Below are positions 1 to 8,562 of a DNA stretch of 64,000 nt, piece by piece. The position numbers and the translations under genes were made by a program. The stretch is from positions 1 through 64,000 of the forward strand of contig JABUFA010000002.1 in assembly GCA_013314755.1 (NCBI GenBank), in the 5' to 3' direction. Position 1 is the first letter of the stretch; each line of letters opens with the position of its first letter. The DNA comes from Chthonomonadia bacterium. Its GTDB lineage: Bacteria; Armatimonadota; HRBIN16. The notes under the pieces are model-generated. The model did not search any database and had not been told where the DNA came from. It saw nothing but the letters and a program-made list of their open reading frames with translations.

Positions 1-260
1 ATCCGTGGATGGACTGCGTATACAACTGTTCCAATTGCACGGGTGGTTGTAGCAGTTTCGTGTGGGATCGGATCGGTCGGGGCTGTTATCAGGGGGACTG
101 CACGAAGCGGACGGACTGGCACGGTGGGGGGATAAACATGGTGTTTGCGGACGGTCATGCGCGGTGGGCGCCGTTGGGAGGGATATACTATCGGAACTGG
201 GTGCGGGAGCTATCTCCCGACGACCCGCACTGGAACCGACCCATCACGCAGGACTGGTAG
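1..260 (+). CDS. C-terminal fragment of prepilin-like (H-X9-DG type) protein, truncated by window start
   Basis: ORF runs in from the window edge; 'GGGINMVFADGHARWAPLGGIYY' resembles the C-terminal FxDGH motif of DUF1559/H-X9-DG pseudopilins. Confidence 0.6.
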   Translation, partial: PWMDCVYNCSNCTGGCSSFVWDRIGRGCYQGDCTKRTDWHGGGINMVFADGHARWAPLGGIYYRNWVRELSPDDPHWNRPITQDW

Positions 261-307
261 CAGTATCCGGCACGAGGCAAACTTCCCCCTTCGCGCTCCG
301 TGTGTGG

Positions 308-313
308 TATAAT
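308..313 (+). promoter_or_regulatory. Putative -10 box TATAAT
   Basis: TATAAT just upstream of the amidotransferase start; no convincing -35. Confidence 0.35.
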
Positions 314-338
314 GGCTACGATGCCGAAGGGGGAGCCT

Positions 339-1064
339 ATGAAATCGCCGCTCATCGGGATTACAACAGGTTACGAACAGCGCGGAGAAGCCGTCGCCGA
401 GCTGGCGAAACGGTATATAGACGCCGTGGCGCAGGCAGGCGGTATCCCCGTAACGGTCGCCCCTACAGGGCAGGATGGTCGCCTCATCGAGCACTATGCG
501 CACGTGCTGGACGGTCTAATCCTCAGCGGCGGCAGGGACATCCCGCCTGACCTGTATGGCGAAGAGGCGCATCCACAGACCGACGCCCTTCCCCCAGACC
601 GCCCGCTGTTCGAAATCGCGCTGGTGCGCCTGCTTCGGGAGATGGACAAGCCGGTGCTGGGCATCTGTTACGGCTGTCAGCTGCTCAACGTGGCATTCGG
701 AGGCACGCTGATACAGGACATTCCCTCTCAGGTTGGGCAGATTGTGAAGCACCGCCGCACCTCTTCCGAAGAACCTCATGCCCGTCATGTCGTAGCCGTT
801 CGGAGCGACAGCCTCATTCGGCAGATACTGGGCAGGGAGGAAATAGAGATAGTGAGTTCGCACCATCAGGCGGTCAAACAGCCCGCCCCCGGTATGAAGG
901 TTACGGCTACCGCACCGGATGGTGTGATAGAAACAATAGAGCTGGAGGACGCGCGCTTTTTGGTCGGAGTACAGTGGCATCCCGAAATGGACCCTGAAGC
1001 CGAAGCCACACGCAGGCTGATGCAGGCGTTCATTCGGTCTGCTTCGCAAAACACCACACTCTGA
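339..1064 (+). CDS. Class I glutamine amidotransferase-like, gamma-glutamyl-gamma-aminobutyrate hydrolase (peptidase C26) family
   Basis: 'GLILSGGRDIPPDLYGEE', 'PVLGICYGCQLLNVAFGGTLIQDIP', 'GVQWHPE'; AAGGGGGAG RBS before ATG 339. Confidence 0.85.
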   Translation: MKSPLIGITTGYEQRGEAVAELAKRYIDAVAQAGGIPVTVAPTGQDGRLIEHYAHVLDGLILSGGRDIPPDLYGEEAHPQTDALPPDRPLFEIALVRLLREMDKPVLGICYGCQLLNVAFGGTLIQDIPSQVGQIVKHRRTSSEEPHARHVVAVRSDSLIRQILGREEIEIVSSHHQAVKQPAPGMKVTATAPDGVIETIELEDARFLVGVQWHPEMDPEAEATRRLMQAFIRSASQNTTL

Positions 1065-1078
1065 AGGAGGCATTACCC

Positions 1079-1747
1079 ATGTTGCGCCGCGTCGCGTTTA
1101 CGCTAATTGAGATGCTGGTGGTTATCGCCATCATCGCCCTGCTGGCGGGATTGCTGTTTCCTGTCTTCTCGCGCGCCCGCGCGAAGGGGCGTGAAACCGC
1201 CTGCCTTTCCAACATCCGCCAGATTGGCATGGCAATCATGATGTACGCCGAAGACTATGACGAACGTTATCCCTGGGCAGTGGACGCCACTGACCGCTAC
1301 ACGCCCCAAATCTGGAACGACTATCCTGAATGGCAGCAATGGATACCCTACATGCCCCTCCTGCACGAGGTGCTTCTGCCATACTGTCGCAGTGCCGAGA
1401 TATGGCGATGCCCTTCCGATTACGGTTACGTGTATCAGGACTTCAATTGCGAGCCGCTGGACGCCACGCCTTCCTCCTACCAGAGGTTCGGCACCAGCTA
1501 CGTGTTCCGCACCGAAATCGCCTTCCGGCAGATGATGCTGTCTGGGTTCCAGTATCCCGCGGAGGTGAACGTGATTATGGACAGTAGCGGTGCGTGGCAC
1601 GGCAGTGAAGGTATCATGCGCACCCGAGCCGAATGTTTTGATAGCCGATTCTACAGGGGCTACCGCTACAACGTGTTGTTCGGCGACGGACATGCCAAAA
1701 ATATAACGTACTTTGAACTGGACCGAGCCTGGAATGTGCCGCTATGA
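1079..1747 (+). CDS. Prepilin-type N-terminal cleavage/methylation domain protein (pseudopilin, H-X9-DG-like C-terminus)
   Basis: '[48 protein letters not shown]' and C-terminal 'NVLFGDGHAKNI'. Confidence 0.88.
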   Translation: MLRRVAFTLIEMLVVIAIIALLAGLLFPVFSRARAKGRETACLSNIRQIGMAIMMYAEDYDERYPWAVDATDRYTPQIWNDYPEWQQWIPYMPLLHEVLLPYCRSAEIWRCPSDYGYVYQDFNCEPLDATPSSYQRFGTSYVFRTEIAFRQMMLSGFQYPAEVNVIMDSSGAWHGSEGIMRTRAECFDSRFYRGYRYNVLFGDGHAKNITYFELDRAWNVPL

Positions 1748-3102
1748 TATTACGCGCTGATTGGGTGCTGCCGGTCGCCCGAGACCCTATTGAAGAGGGC
1801 GAGGTGGTGGTGCACAACGGGGTGATTGTGGACGTGCGTCGACGTTCGGGCACACGCGGCGGTGCGGATGTCCTGGACTTCGGTGAAGCCATCATCCTGC
1901 CCGGACTGGTCAACACTCACGCCCATCTGGAACTCACCGCCCTGCGAGGCGCGATAGAAGACCTTCCCTTTTTCGAGTGGATACGCCGGCTGGTGGAGCT
2001 GAAAAAGCTGCTTTCCGAGGGGGAGTGGCGGGACTCCACTCTGTGGGGCGCACTGGAGGCTGCTGCTTCCGGCATCACCACCATCGCCGATACTACCGAC
2101 ACCGGAGCGTCGCTGTATGCGATGGTGCAAGTTGGACTGCGCGGGAGGGTCTACCAGGAGGTTTTCGCCGTCGAACCCGATGCCGACGCCAGCAGAACCC
2201 TTCGCGCCTTAGAGGACAGGTTGCAGTGGCTTCGCAGGTCCACGCAGGGCACTCCGGTGGAGATAGGGGTTGCGCCCCACACGCTATACACCGTCCGTCC
2301 CCACATCATGCAAACCCTGCGCCAGTACACGCGCGAGAAGGGCTACCCCGTGTGCATCCACGCCGCCGAGTCGCAGGACGAGATTGCCCTGCTGGAACGA
2401 GGGGAAGGCAAGTTCGCGCAAATGTACGACGGGCGCGGTATCCCGTGGCAGGCGCAGGGCAAACACCCTGTAGATCTCCTGCACGAGGGGGGATGGCTGG
2501 ACGAGCGCACTCTGCTGGTTCACTGCGTACACACCAGCCCGCACCATACCGAACTGTTCGCCAGTTCACGCACCGCCATCGCCCACTGCCCACAGTCCAA
2601 CGCCAAACTATATAACGGCATCGCCCCACTGAGCGATTGGCTGGCACAGGGGGTCAGGGTCGGGCTGGGCACTGACAGCGTGGTCAGCAACAACAGTTTG
2701 GATATGTTCGCAGAGATGCGAAGCGCTGTCACCCTTCAGCGGGCGGTGCATGGAGAGAGTTCCTGCCTCACGACACGCCGGGTGGTAGAACTGGCGACGC
2801 TGGGCGGGGCGCAGGCTCTGGGCATGGCAGAGCGCACCGGTACTCTGGAACCGGGCAAGCAGGCAGACCTGTGCGTGCTCTCCCTTGCAGGATGGCACCA
2901 CTTCCCCACGTATGATCCATACGCGGCGCTGGTCTTTTCCGCCCGCGCAGGCGATGTGCTGATGACGATGGTGGGAGGAAAAACCATCTATCAACACGGG
3001 GAGTTTCCTCTCCTTCGCGAGAGTGTTTCCGCCCTGCGCGAACGGTTACGACATACTGTGCGTCGCGTTCGGCAGGCATTGAGCGACGATGGATCTGGAT
3101 AG
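1744..3102 (+). CDS. Amidohydrolase family (MtaD / aminodeoxyfutalosine deaminase / 5'-deoxyadenosine deaminase-like)
   Basis: 'GLVNTHAHLELTALRG', 'HAAES', 'HCPQSNAKLYNGIAPL', 'GLGTDSVVSNNSLDMF'; overlaps upstream stop. Confidence 0.82.
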   Translation: MILRADWVLPVARDPIEEGEVVVHNGVIVDVRRRSGTRGGADVLDFGEAIILPGLVNTHAHLELTALRGAIEDLPFFEWIRRLVELKKLLSEGEWRDSTLWGALEAAASGITTIADTTDTGASLYAMVQVGLRGRVYQEVFAVEPDADASRTLRALEDRLQWLRRSTQGTPVEIGVAPHTLYTVRPHIMQTLRQYTREKGYPVCIHAAESQDEIALLERGEGKFAQMYDGRGIPWQAQGKHPVDLLHEGGWLDERTLLVHCVHTSPHHTELFASSRTAIAHCPQSNAKLYNGIAPLSDWLAQGVRVGLGTDSVVSNNSLDMFAEMRSAVTLQRAVHGESSCLTTRRVVELATLGGAQALGMAERTGTLEPGKQADLCVLSLAGWHHFPTYDPYAALVFSARAGDVLMTMVGGKTIYQHGEFPLLRESVSALRERLRHTVRRVRQALSDDGSG

Positions 3103-3724
3103 ATACCGACAGGAGCTGTGCGAGCTGGGGCGATATTTAGGCGAACGCGGGCTGGCATGGGGCACTTCGGGCAACATCAGCATGCGCGTCGACGAGGACA
3201 GATTTCTCATCTCCGCCTCCGGCGCGTGGCTGGGACAGATTACGCCCGAACGGACCGCGCTCTGCGCCATCCGGCAGGAAGAATCCGTGGGCGCAAAACC
3301 ATCGGTGGAAACGCCCATGCACCGCGCCATCTATCGCGCTCGCCCCGATGCGCAGGTGGTGGTTCACGTCTCTCCTCCCTACTCCACGCTCATTGCCTGC
3401 TCCTCCCTGTCAATCCCAACCGACCTGAACATTGAGAATATCTTCTACATCGGACGTGTGACCCGCGTGCCCTATATCCAGCCGGGCACTCAGCGGTTGG
3501 CGGCTGCGGTGGGCGAAGCGGTTCGGGAACATGAAACGGTGATTCTTTCCAATCACGGCGTGATTACGTTCCACGTGTCTGTTCCCGACGTGCTGATGCG
3601 TGTGGAGTCCTTTGAAATGACCTGTCGGCTGATAACGCTGGCGCGTATGGCAAACATCCCCCTGAACCACCTGCCCGCCGAGGAGGTGGAGGCACTGCGA
3701 AACGCCGGAGGATACCGCAGGTGA
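3089..3724 (+). CDS. Class II aldolase/adducin family protein
   Basis: 'RGLAWGTSGNISMRVDEDRFLISASGAWLGQI', 'ETPMHRAIYRARPDAQVVVHVSPPYS', 'LSNHGVITF'. Confidence 0.85.
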   Translation: MDLDRYRQELCELGRYLGERGLAWGTSGNISMRVDEDRFLISASGAWLGQITPERTALCAIRQEESVGAKPSVETPMHRAIYRARPDAQVVVHVSPPYSTLIACSSLSIPTDLNIENIFYIGRVTRVPYIQPGTQRLAAAVGEAVREHETVILSNHGVITFHVSVPDVLMRVESFEMTCRLITLARMANIPLNHLPAEEVEALRNAGGYRR

Positions 3725-3731
3725 CACCCTG

Positions 3732-4493
3732 TTACTCGAGCAGCCTCAGCTTCTGGCACTCTTCCCGGAAACGCACCAGAGCCTCTTCATGCGCAGGAGT
3801 CATCTGATACTGCATGATGTCACACAGGTAATGGCGCACCAGAGGCTCCGGTACTCCCAGCCGGGCGGTCTCTGCGCGAATAATCTGGTCAATATGTTCC
3901 AGTCCCCAGTCTCGCGCCTCTAACAGCGTTTGCACCAGTCGCGGGCGGATATGCTCCCGCCTGCCCAGCCACAACGCCCAGACGAACGGAAGCCCCGTCC
4001 AGTTGAACCACTCCTCGCCCAGGTCGGCGACATACAGGTCCTTCGCCTGCGCCAGCATGCCCTTATCGCCGATTAGCAGCGCTGCGTCGGCTCGCTCCAG
4101 CATCGCCTGCAGGTTCGGGGCAGCAGGAACATAGTCAGGTCTTGCCCCCCACCATCGCGCGAACAGCACCCGCACCAGCGCAGAAGAGGTGAGCGAACTG
4201 GTATCCAGCGCCACCGAGCGCACTCTGTCCAGCGGTACTTTTGAAAACAGACGCACGCTGAGCACTCTGCTCGTGCTGGCGATGGCGATGTGTGGCACTG
4301 CCGACCACTCCTCGTGGCGAAAAAGCTCAATGGAGGAAATCAACGCGCACGCCAGTTCGCCGCCTCTAACCATTCGTGCCAGCTGAGACGGCACCTGATA
4401 AACTACCTCTATCCCGCTCTCCCTGCCCGTGGGGGAACGGAACCACGCCACCAGAGGGCTGGCGTTCAGATACGGCACGCTACCGATACGCAA
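3732..4493 (-). CDS. mqnA: Menaquinone biosynthesis protein, chorismate dehydratase (futalosine pathway)
   Basis: 'MRIGSVPYLNASPLVAWF', 'LARMVRGGELACALISSIELFRH', 'LPFVWALW' typical of MqnA. Confidence 0.85.
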   Translation of the reverse strand: MRIGSVPYLNASPLVAWFRSPTGRESGIEVVYQVPSQLARMVRGGELACALISSIELFRHEEWSAVPHIAIASTSRVLSVRLFSKVPLDRVRSVALDTSSLTSSALVRVLFARWWGARPDYVPAAPNLQAMLERADAALLIGDKGMLAQAKDLYVADLGEEWFNWTGLPFVWALWLGRREHIRPRLVQTLLEARDWGLEHIDQIIRAETARLGVPEPLVRHYLCDIMQYQMTPAHEEALVRFREECQKLRLLE

Positions 4494-4497
4494 CCTT

Positions 4498-5370
4498 CTA
4501 CCTCCAGAACACCCACCAGTCCATCAGAGTAAAAGCAAACAGGAGCACGCTCACCCAGCCGTTCAACGTGAAAAAGGCGAGATTAACCCTGCTCAGGTCG
4601 TGCGGTTTGACAAGGCTCTGCTCGTACGCAATCAGCGTGCCAGCCACCGCTACCCCCGCATAGTATCCCCAGCTCAGCCGCGCCATTCCGCCCACCAGCA
4701 CCAGCAGAGCCAGCATCCCCACATGCATCACACGCGAAAGCCACAGCGCGGGCGCCTCACCCAGTGTCTGCGGAAGCGAGCGCAGACCTACCCGACGGTC
4801 AAACTCCACATCTTGCAGGCTGTAGATGATGTCAAATCCCGCCGTCCACAGCATCACCGCTAAGGAAAGCAACACCGGCACGAGGTCAAACTGCCCGCGC
4901 ACCGCCAGCCACGCGCCCACCGGCGCGATGCCCAGGCTCAAGCCCAGCCACAGATGGCTCAGCGCAGTGAACCGCTTGGCGTATGAGTAGCCCAGGATCC
5001 ACAGAAGTGCCACCGGCGACAGGGCAAAACAGAGCGCGTTCAACTGCCACGCGGCAAACACAAACACCCCCGCCGAGACTATCGTGAACATCGCTACCTG
5101 CCCGACAGTCAGGATACCCCGAGGCAGTGCTCGGTTTGCTGTGCGAGGATTCAGCGCATCGTAATGCAGGTCGGCAATCCGATTGAACGCCATCGCCGCG
5201 CTTCGCGCCCCGACCATTGCCACCAGAATCCAGCCCAGAGTGCGCCATTCCGGTATCCCCCTCGCCGCCAGCAAAGCCGACAACAGCGCGAACGGCAGAG
5301 CGAATACCGTGTGCTCGAACTTAATCATCTCCAGAATGATGCGCACCTGCTCCAAGAAACGCCTGAGCAT
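4498..5370 (-). CDS. UbiA-family prenyltransferase (MqnP-like)
   Basis: 'FEHTVFALPFALLSALLAARG', 'AMAFNRIADLHYDALNPRTANRALP', 'SLQDVEFDRRVGLRSLP'; multi-TM; next to mqnA. Confidence 0.85.
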   Translation of the reverse strand: MLRRFLEQVRIILEMIKFEHTVFALPFALLSALLAARGIPEWRTLGWILVAMVGARSAAMAFNRIADLHYDALNPRTANRALPRGILTVGQVAMFTIVSAGVFVFAAWQLNALCFALSPVALLWILGYSYAKRFTALSHLWLGLSLGIAPVGAWLAVRGQFDLVPVLLSLAVMLWTAGFDIIYSLQDVEFDRRVGLRSLPQTLGEAPALWLSRVMHVGMLALLVLVGGMARLSWGYYAGVAVAGTLIAYEQSLVKPHDLSRVNLAFFTLNGWVSVLLFAFTLMDWWVFWR

Positions 5371-5442
5371 ATCCCGACGTTACCTCCCATGCCCATTATA
5401 CCCCTGTTTTGTCCGCTTCACAGCGGTATTGCATCACCCACA

Positions 5443-5459
5443 ATTTAGGTATACTAAAT
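5443..5459. promoter_or_regulatory. Inverted repeat ATTTAG-GTATA-CTAAAT upstream of the DUF1326 gene
   Basis: Perfect 6-bp arms overlapping a TATACT -10-like hexamer, 27 bp before ATG 5486. Confidence 0.35.
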
Positions 5460-5485
5460 ACATCCTGACGAAGGAGGTGCATCAC

Positions 5486-6121
5486 ATGAGGAACATCCTG
5501 TTCGTCCTATTGCTCGCGCTTTTGGTATTACCTGCGGGAGCGCAAACCCTTCGCGGCGACTACGCGGAGGCGCGCACCTGCAGTGTGTATGCGGGCGGAT
5601 GCCACTATTCTGGCGAGTATGTGACCGCCGGGCGCGAGGCGCTTGTGTTCTGGCACATCCGCGAAGGCAGGTGGAACGGAGTCGACCTGAGTGGACTGTC
5701 CGTTCTCGCAGCGGTAGTGGCTGAGGACAACCTCGCCGAGCCTTCCGCCCGACGCCGAAGCGTGCTGTATCTGGATAGCCGCGCGACCGCGCCACAGCGG
5801 AAGGCTCTCGCTGAACTGTTCGCCAAACAGTACGCCAGCCTGCTGGGAGAAATCAGCGCGGTCAAAACCGTGTCCATCCGCTACACGCGCGAAGACAGGC
5901 AAATAACGGTAGACGCGCCCGGCGTAGCCACCCTGAACATCTCACGCTACCCGTGCAAGCACTGCGTCCAGCCCCACCAGGTATGGTACCAGCCGCTCGT
6001 GCCGATAGCGGAGGCGGAGGTAGCTTCGGCGAAGCTTGCGGCTTATCGCGACCGCCAGCTGGGAACGGTCTGGCAGCGCGGCGAGGAAAACAGCGTGTTC
6101 GTGGGCGAATTCACCTTGTGA
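5486..6121 (+). CDS. DUF1326 domain-containing secreted protein
   Basis: Signal peptide 'MRNILFVLLLALLVLPAGAQ', then 'GDYAEARTCSVYAGGCHYSGEYVTAGREALVFWHIREGRWNGVDLSGLSVLA'; AAGGAGG RBS; the ORF-track start at 5183 is too far upstream. Confidence 0.75.
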   Translation: MRNILFVLLLALLVLPAGAQTLRGDYAEARTCSVYAGGCHYSGEYVTAGREALVFWHIREGRWNGVDLSGLSVLAAVVAEDNLAEPSARRRSVLYLDSRATAPQRKALAELFAKQYASLLGEISAVKTVSIRYTREDRQITVDAPGVATLNISRYPCKHCVQPHQVWYQPLVPIAEAEVASAKLAAYRDRQLGTVWQRGEENSVFVGEFTL

Positions 6122-6339
6122 TGGAGACGAACCGCGTCGAGCGCATTGGCTGTTTCCGCTGCCGCCTGTACGACCGGATAGGGCGGCGGTGTACGGTTGG
6201 CAAAGTCAACCCGCGCACCAAATTGGACACCTACGAAGTGGTGCAGGTGCTGGGTGCGCGGGCGCTTTGCTCCTTCAACCTGTATAGAGACCAGATTGTC
6301 TCTGCTGTTGCCCCTGATCGAAACGGAAAGCGCCGATAG
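6121..6339 (+). CDS. Small Cys-containing hypothetical protein (72 aa), translationally coupled to the DUF1326 gene
   Basis: TGATG stop/start overlap at 6119-6123; 'CFRCRLYDRIGRRCTVGKVNPRTKLDTYEVVQVLGARALCSFNLYRD'. Confidence 0.5.
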   Translation: METNRVERIGCFRCRLYDRIGRRCTVGKVNPRTKLDTYEVVQVLGARALCSFNLYRDQIVSAVAPDRNGKRR

Positions 6340-6445
6340 GCAGCTTCTCACTGCAGCACGGCGCTTCACTCACTTTTTTACACTTTGTCGGTGTCGGTTT
6401 GGCGTCTCCCCTGCAGTGGGCGCACTGCAGGTGCAAGGTTCTGAC

Positions 6446-7180
6446 TTACGACCGCTTGCGGCGAAGCATCAACACCGCCGGCATACCCGACAGGAACAGC
6501 ATCCACGTCGAGGCATCGGGGATGTTTGCAACGTAGACCACCATGTCCTGATAGTCGCGGTCACTCTGATTGAGCTTCAAGTCCTCTGCACCGACGTAGT
6601 ACGCCTTCAACCCTGGAACCAGAGGCGGCGCCGTGAAGAACGCGAAATGCTGTCCGTCACCATCAGGGTTCAAGCTGGACTCGCTGTACCAAATGACGTA
6701 GCCCGGAGTATTCGGCGTCCCTCTCTCCAGATAGAAGCCGAAGTCTGTGGTGCCAAGCTCCACAATTGGGTTGAACACAACGGGAGGCGAAGCAGGTCCA
6801 GCGCTGCCGTCAAAAAGCTGTTTCTTGGTACTAGGATCTCCCTGCTTGTAAACCCCGAACTTGTTTTGGTTCGCCAACCCGGCAATCTCTATCTTGATTG
6901 CCGCCCAGTCCGGACCGCTGGTGGTGAACCACACATCTAGCACCGCTCCACCAGACCCGTCGTTCAGATAGGACTCCCCTGCAACAAACGACTGGAAGCC
7001 GATGTTACCGGGAGGGGTGCCGTCGCTGCTACGATTGTCCCAGTACTCAGCTCCGTCGTTGTTCGCTGTCCAGCCGCTCGTCCATGTACCTACCACCGTC
7101 GGTCCCAACGTCAGCGCCCATGCCCCGCTCATCGCGAACGCCAAACCGACCACCAGTGCGACCAGTACGAACCGTTTCAT
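6446..7180 (-). CDS. Secreted protein with PEP-CTERM-like C-terminal sorting signal
   Basis: N-terminal signal peptide; C-terminus 'IPDASTWMLFLSGMPAVLMLRRKRS' (motif + hydrophobic stretch + RRK). Confidence 0.7.
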   Translation of the reverse strand: MKRFVLVALVVGLAFAMSGAWALTLGPTVVGTWTSGWTANNDGAEYWDNRSSDGTPPGNIGFQSFVAGESYLNDGSGGAVLDVWFTTSGPDWAAIKIEIAGLANQNKFGVYKQGDPSTKKQLFDGSAGPASPPVVFNPIVELGTTDFGFYLERGTPNTPGYVIWYSESSLNPDGDGQHFAFFTAPPLVPGLKAYYVGAEDLKLNQSDRDYQDMVVYVANIPDASTWMLFLSGMPAVLMLRRKRS

Positions 7181-7245
7181 TTTTCCCTTTCCCTCCTTCT
7201 TGCAATTGGTTCAGGGCTGCGAGTCCCTTTTCCAACCTATCTATA

Positions 7246-7262
7246 TTGCAAGAATCGTGCCA
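7246..7262 (-). promoter_or_regulatory. Sigma-54-type promoter TGGCACGATTCTTGCAA
   Basis: GG-N10-GC spacing; matches consensus TGGCACG-N4-TTGCW; upstream of 6446..7180; flanking block shared with 15621. Confidence 0.75.
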
Positions 7263-7345
7263 AAAACGGGGTTTTTGCCCTTTCCGGGCGAAAAATTTCT
7301 TGATTTTCTTGCTGGAGCGGTGCTAAGGGCACGCCGATAATAAAC

Positions 7346-7570
7346 TGGAGGTCGAGGCTCTTGCCGAGCCGTACTTGCCCTCCCCCTGTGGGAGAGGGTC
7401 AGGGTGAGGGCTTTCCCCCCCCGCCTGCGGGTAGGTCAGATGGGGCTGAGCAGCGTTGGAGATAAAAAACCTAACCCCCAGCCCCTTCCCTGCGAGGGAA
7501 GGGGAGATACTCCTCTCCCCGTGTCGGGGAGAGGTCGGGAGAGGGGTCGGCCCATAGGGAGGTTCGCCCT
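7346..7570. repeat. Dispersed composite palindromic intergenic repeat, copy 1
   Basis: 'CCTAACCCCCAGCCCCTTCCCTGCGAGGGAAGGGG', 'CCTCTCCCCGTGTCGGGGAGAGGTCGGGAGAGGGGT', 'GGAGGTTCGCCCTTC' shared with copies near 26.2, 39.8 and 42.1 kb. Confidence 0.75.
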
Positions 7571-7664
7571 TCAGAAAGACAAACATATCTAACCACCGAC
7601 GCGGAAGATGTGCTATAATCTGCGAGTGCAAGAAGGTGGAACTATCAGAAAAAGGTAGACGTAA

Positions 7665-8423
7665 ATGGACGACCAGCACCATGCGGTGGTGGTAATTCCC
7701 ACCTACAACGAACGGGACAACCTGCCCATCGTCTGCCAGAAGGTGATAGAGGCGACGGGCGGTCGCGTGCACCTGCTGGTCGTGGACGATAACTCGCCCG
7801 ACGGAACCGGTCAGCTCGCCGACCAGCTGGCGGAGGAGTATCCCCAGGTACACGTCCTGCACCGCCAGCGCAAAGAAGGGTTGGGACGCGCCTACGTCGC
7901 TGGCTTTCAAAAGGCACTGCAGATGGGCTACAGGTTGATTGCGCAGATGGATGCCGACCTCTCGCACGACCCAAGTGACCTGCCACGCTTGATAGAAACC
8001 GCGGAGCATTCTGACCTTGTGATCGGCTCGCGGTATGTGGAGGGCGGTGACGTTAGTAACTGGTCTCGCCAGCGTTACTGGTTGAGTTTCTTTGCGAACC
8101 AGTACGTGCATCTTATCACCCGCCTACCCCTGCGCGATGCCACCGGAGGCTACCGATGCTGGAGACGTGAGGTACTCGAAGCCATCGATCTGGACACCAT
8201 CCGGTCCAACGGCTACGCCTTTCAGATAGAAATGGCATACCGCGCGTACCGACTGGGCTTCCACATCCAGGAAATCCCCATCGTCTTTACTGAGAGGCGC
8301 GCAGGCAGATCCAAGCTCTCCAAAAAGGTCATCTGGGAGGCGATATGGCTTCCGTGGAAATTGCGCTTCGGTAAGATTCCTCAGGCTGGCTCCTCGGCAA
8401 TATCAACCTCGCCCCCTGTTTGA
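7665..8423 (+). CDS. Glycosyltransferase family 2, polyprenol-monophosphomannose synthase-like
   Basis: 'VVVIPTYNERDNLPIVCQKV', 'LLVVDDNSPDGTGQLAD', 'IAQMDADLSHDPSDLPRL', 'GSRYVEGGDVSNWS'. Confidence 0.9.
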   Translation: MDDQHHAVVVIPTYNERDNLPIVCQKVIEATGGRVHLLVVDDNSPDGTGQLADQLAEEYPQVHVLHRQRKEGLGRAYVAGFQKALQMGYRLIAQMDADLSHDPSDLPRLIETAEHSDLVIGSRYVEGGDVSNWSRQRYWLSFFANQYVHLITRLPLRDATGGYRCWRREVLEAIDLDTIRSNGYAFQIEMAYRAYRLGFHIQEIPIVFTERRAGRSKLSKKVIWEAIWLPWKLRFGKIPQAGSSAISTSPPV

Positions 8424-8562
8424 CAGCTTCGCCCCCATGCGCTATAATATGCCCAGAAAGGGTTGATACACCATTATATAACAGTTAGTGCAGAGACCCT
8501 TTGGGCGTCGCTGATGGTGCTGTCGTTTTGTGTCACAATGCTGTGTCGGGAGGAACAACGCC

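Noticed and set aside
7323-8111. 262-aa minus-strand ORF
   Set aside because: Antisense to the glycosyltransferase and runs through the repeat; no coding signature.
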